Of a DNA stretch of 5,961 nucleotides, positions 5,105 through 5,961 are shown piece after piece. The position numbers and the translations under genes were made by a program. This stretch comes from an uncultured Clostridia bacterium (lineage in GTDB: Bacteria; Bacillota; Clostridia; Oscillospirales; Ruminococcaceae). The notes below the pieces were generated by a model that searched no databases, had not been told where the DNA came from, and saw only the letters and a program-made list of their open reading frames with translations. The DNA lies in assembly GCA_945835425.1 (NCBI GenBank), contig CAMAJC010000132.1:1-5961 (forward strand). The letters run 5' to 3'. Positions within the stretch are counted from its first letter, which is position 1; each line of letters opens with the position of its first letter.

Positions 5105-5818
5105 TCATCCTTTCGTGGAAATATTGTTTAAAGGTGAAAAGGGACAGCGGTAGGTGATGCACTGGTTATTTTGGGCGGAGCGGCGGCAGACGATCTTCTG
5201 CTGTTCCATCTCGACACCCAGATGTTCCTTTGCAAATTGGACTGCGGCAGTGATGGCAAGGTAGGAGTCCCGTTTACAGCACCGCGGTCCGCCGGTTTCG
5301 CCAATCTTTTGCAGGGCGCAGGCGGACATCTGGTTGGACAGCCCCCAGGCTTCCTTTGCCAGCGGCGTGGAACCGGTCGCGATGGATACAAACATCCCCG
5401 CGCTGATTCCCGCGCCGCAGGCTCCCCAGAAACCGCATGCGCCGCCGGGAACACTTTTCCCACGGCTCTGCATCTCCGAGAGGGCGGCTGGAAGATTCAG
5501 GTCGCCGCCTGCGTTTTTATAGGCAGTCAGCAGCGCAGAACCCACCATAATATGGTGTTCCGGGCCATGCATATGACAAAAATCCAAATCCATCAGTTTT
5601 TCCATGATAGCGATGGGATTTTTGGAAGACTCGTGCAGGCAGACACCAACGATGCGGTCCACGCCTTTCATATGACATTCGCTGCAAACATAGTGGCCGT
5701 TCTCGCAGCGGATCTTGCTGTTTTCTTTTTTATGACAGATGGCGCACTCCATAGCTTCATCCTGCTGCAGGTAGACAAGGGGTGCCTGGCAGATGATACA
5801 TTCTTCCTTCTGTTGCAA
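5105..5818 (-). CDS. Cys-rich DUF5714-like protein of unknown function, TTG start
   Basis: The 237-residue soluble protein has 17 cysteines. The N-terminal part looks like zinc-ribbon/treble-clef modules: C7-x2-C10 with C25-x2-C28, then C38...C45-x2-C48 in an R-C-E-N-G-H-Y-V-C-S-E-C-H setting. A central H82-M-H-G-P-E-H-H89 cluster is a plausible metal site. It is followed by G-G-A-C-G-F-W-G-A-C-G-A-G (125-137, glycine-rich with C128 and C134) and G-G-P-R-C-C-K-R (177-183), with C211, C220 and C225 near the end. This pattern fits what I recall as DUF5714, also found fused to or beside methyltransferase or radical-SAM proteins; no function is established. An in-frame TGA lies three codons upstream of the TTG at 5818, and AAAGGA is 9 nt before that TTG, so TTG is the start. 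The TGA stop overlaps the paaK RBS region and its last two codons (Lys-Gly) form AAAGGA, implying translational coupling. A metal-binding or redox partner of the flanking enzymes is inference. Confidence 0.8.
   Translation of the reverse strand: MQQKEECIICQAPLVYLQQDEAMECAICHKKENSKIRCENGHYVCSECHMKGVDRIVGVCLHESSKNPIAIMEKLMDLDFCHMHGPEHHIMVGSALLTAYKNAGGDLNLPAALSEMQSRGKSVPGGACGFWGACGAGISAGMFVSIATGSTPLAKEAWGLSNQMSACALQKIGETGGPRCCKRDSYLAITAAVQFAKEHLGVEMEQQKIVCRRSAQNNQCITYRCPFSPLNNISTKG
5108..5113 (-). promoter_or_regulatory. RBS of paaK embedded in the end of the DUF5714-like gene
   Basis: AAAGGA forms the last two sense codons of the upstream gene, is followed immediately by that gene's TGA (5107-5105), and lies 9 nt before the paaK ATG. 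Ribosomes finishing the upstream gene are placed on the paaK start. Confidence 0.82.
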
Positions 5819-5827
5819 ATGCTTTCA

Positions 5828-5833
5828 TCCTTT
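5828..5833 (-). promoter_or_regulatory. RBS that decides the TTG start of the DUF5714-like gene
   Basis: AAAGGA lies 9 nt before the TTG, the same spacing and the same GAAAGGATGAA word as at metY and paaK. No in-frame ATG or GTG is available between the upstream in-frame TGA and the TTG. Confidence 0.75.
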
Positions 5834-5855
5834 CTCCCGTGCTGTAAAGCCTGTC

Positions 5856-5961
5856 TCAGCCGATAAACGCTCGTCCCATAGAGAAAGCGCGCTGGTTGAT
5901 TTCTTTGAAACGGGCGGGGACGCGGGTTTCGACTTCATGGCGGATGATTTCGGCGTCGAGA
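5856..5961 (-). CDS. iorB: Indolepyruvate/2-oxoacid:ferredoxin oxidoreductase beta subunit, C-terminal end (partial)
   Basis: Only the last 34 codons and the TGA stop (5858-5856) are inside the window; the gene runs off the right edge. The visible tail has V-P-A-R-F-K-E-I-N-Q-R-A-F-S-M-G, which matches the pattern VPxKFxExNxxAFxxG that ends IorB and related gamma-type subunits of 2-oxoacid:ferredoxin oxidoreductases. With IorA these enzymes oxidise aryl-pyruvates to aryl-acetyl-CoA, CO2 and reduced ferredoxin, and can run in reverse. The gap to the DUF5714-like gene is only 37 nt, without a promoter or terminator that I can see, so the three genes probably form one operon. A neighbouring paaK is frequent for ior genes, which supports the call. 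From this fragment alone, another gamma-type subunit cannot be excluded. Confidence 0.62.
   Translation of the reverse strand, partial: LDAEIIRHEVETRVPARFKEINQRAFSMGRAFIG

Overview
The window reads as chromosome of a spore-forming, anaerobic Clostridia-type Firmicute of fairly high GC, plausibly an Oscillospirales/Ruminococcaceae relative. The basis is a YunB-type sporulation protein, strong AAAGGA/AGGAGG ribosome binding sites, sigma-A promoters with 17-bp spacers, a ferredoxin-dependent 2-oxoacid oxidoreductase next to a phenylacetate-CoA ligase, and intergenic DNA full of small palindromic repeats. The genus cannot be fixed from the sequence. Every convincing gene lies on the minus strand, so the layout is described from the right end to the left.

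Right part (3821-5961): a three-gene unit. It holds the last 34 codons of a probable indolepyruvate/2-oxoacid:ferredoxin oxidoreductase beta (gamma-type) subunit, then a Cys-rich DUF5714-like protein of unknown function that starts at TTG, then a phenylacetate-CoA ligase (paaK). The DUF5714 stop codon sits directly on the paaK ribosome binding site. A 12-bp-stem terminator closes the unit just after the paaK stop. The flanking enzymes interconvert aryl-pyruvate, aryl-acetyl-CoA and aryl-acetate, so the unit probably serves aromatic amino acid catabolism or rebuilding of these amino acids from scavenged aryl-acetates. The Cys-rich protein is the undescribed member.

Middle (3274-3820): about 550 bp without a credible gene. 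Next to metY are a sigma-A promoter (TTGACG-17-TATAAT) and, just upstream of its -35, six decamers carrying A5 tracts in near-helical phase, which should bend the DNA. Beyond them lies a repeat-rich block with a 60-nt potential three-way junction, two pairs of short direct repeats and several hairpins. A weak plus-strand promoter and the bidirectional terminator leave room for a small RNA.

Left part (1-3273): metY (O-acetylhomoserine sulfhydrylase) ends before a terminator. It is followed by yunB, with a candidate sporulation-sigma promoter and an excellent RBS. Next comes a membrane protein resembling SipW/S26B signal peptidases in which the catalytic Ser and His cannot be found; it has its own near-consensus sigma-A promoter overlapping the yunB stop. 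The left end (1-142) is a run of three inverted repeats.
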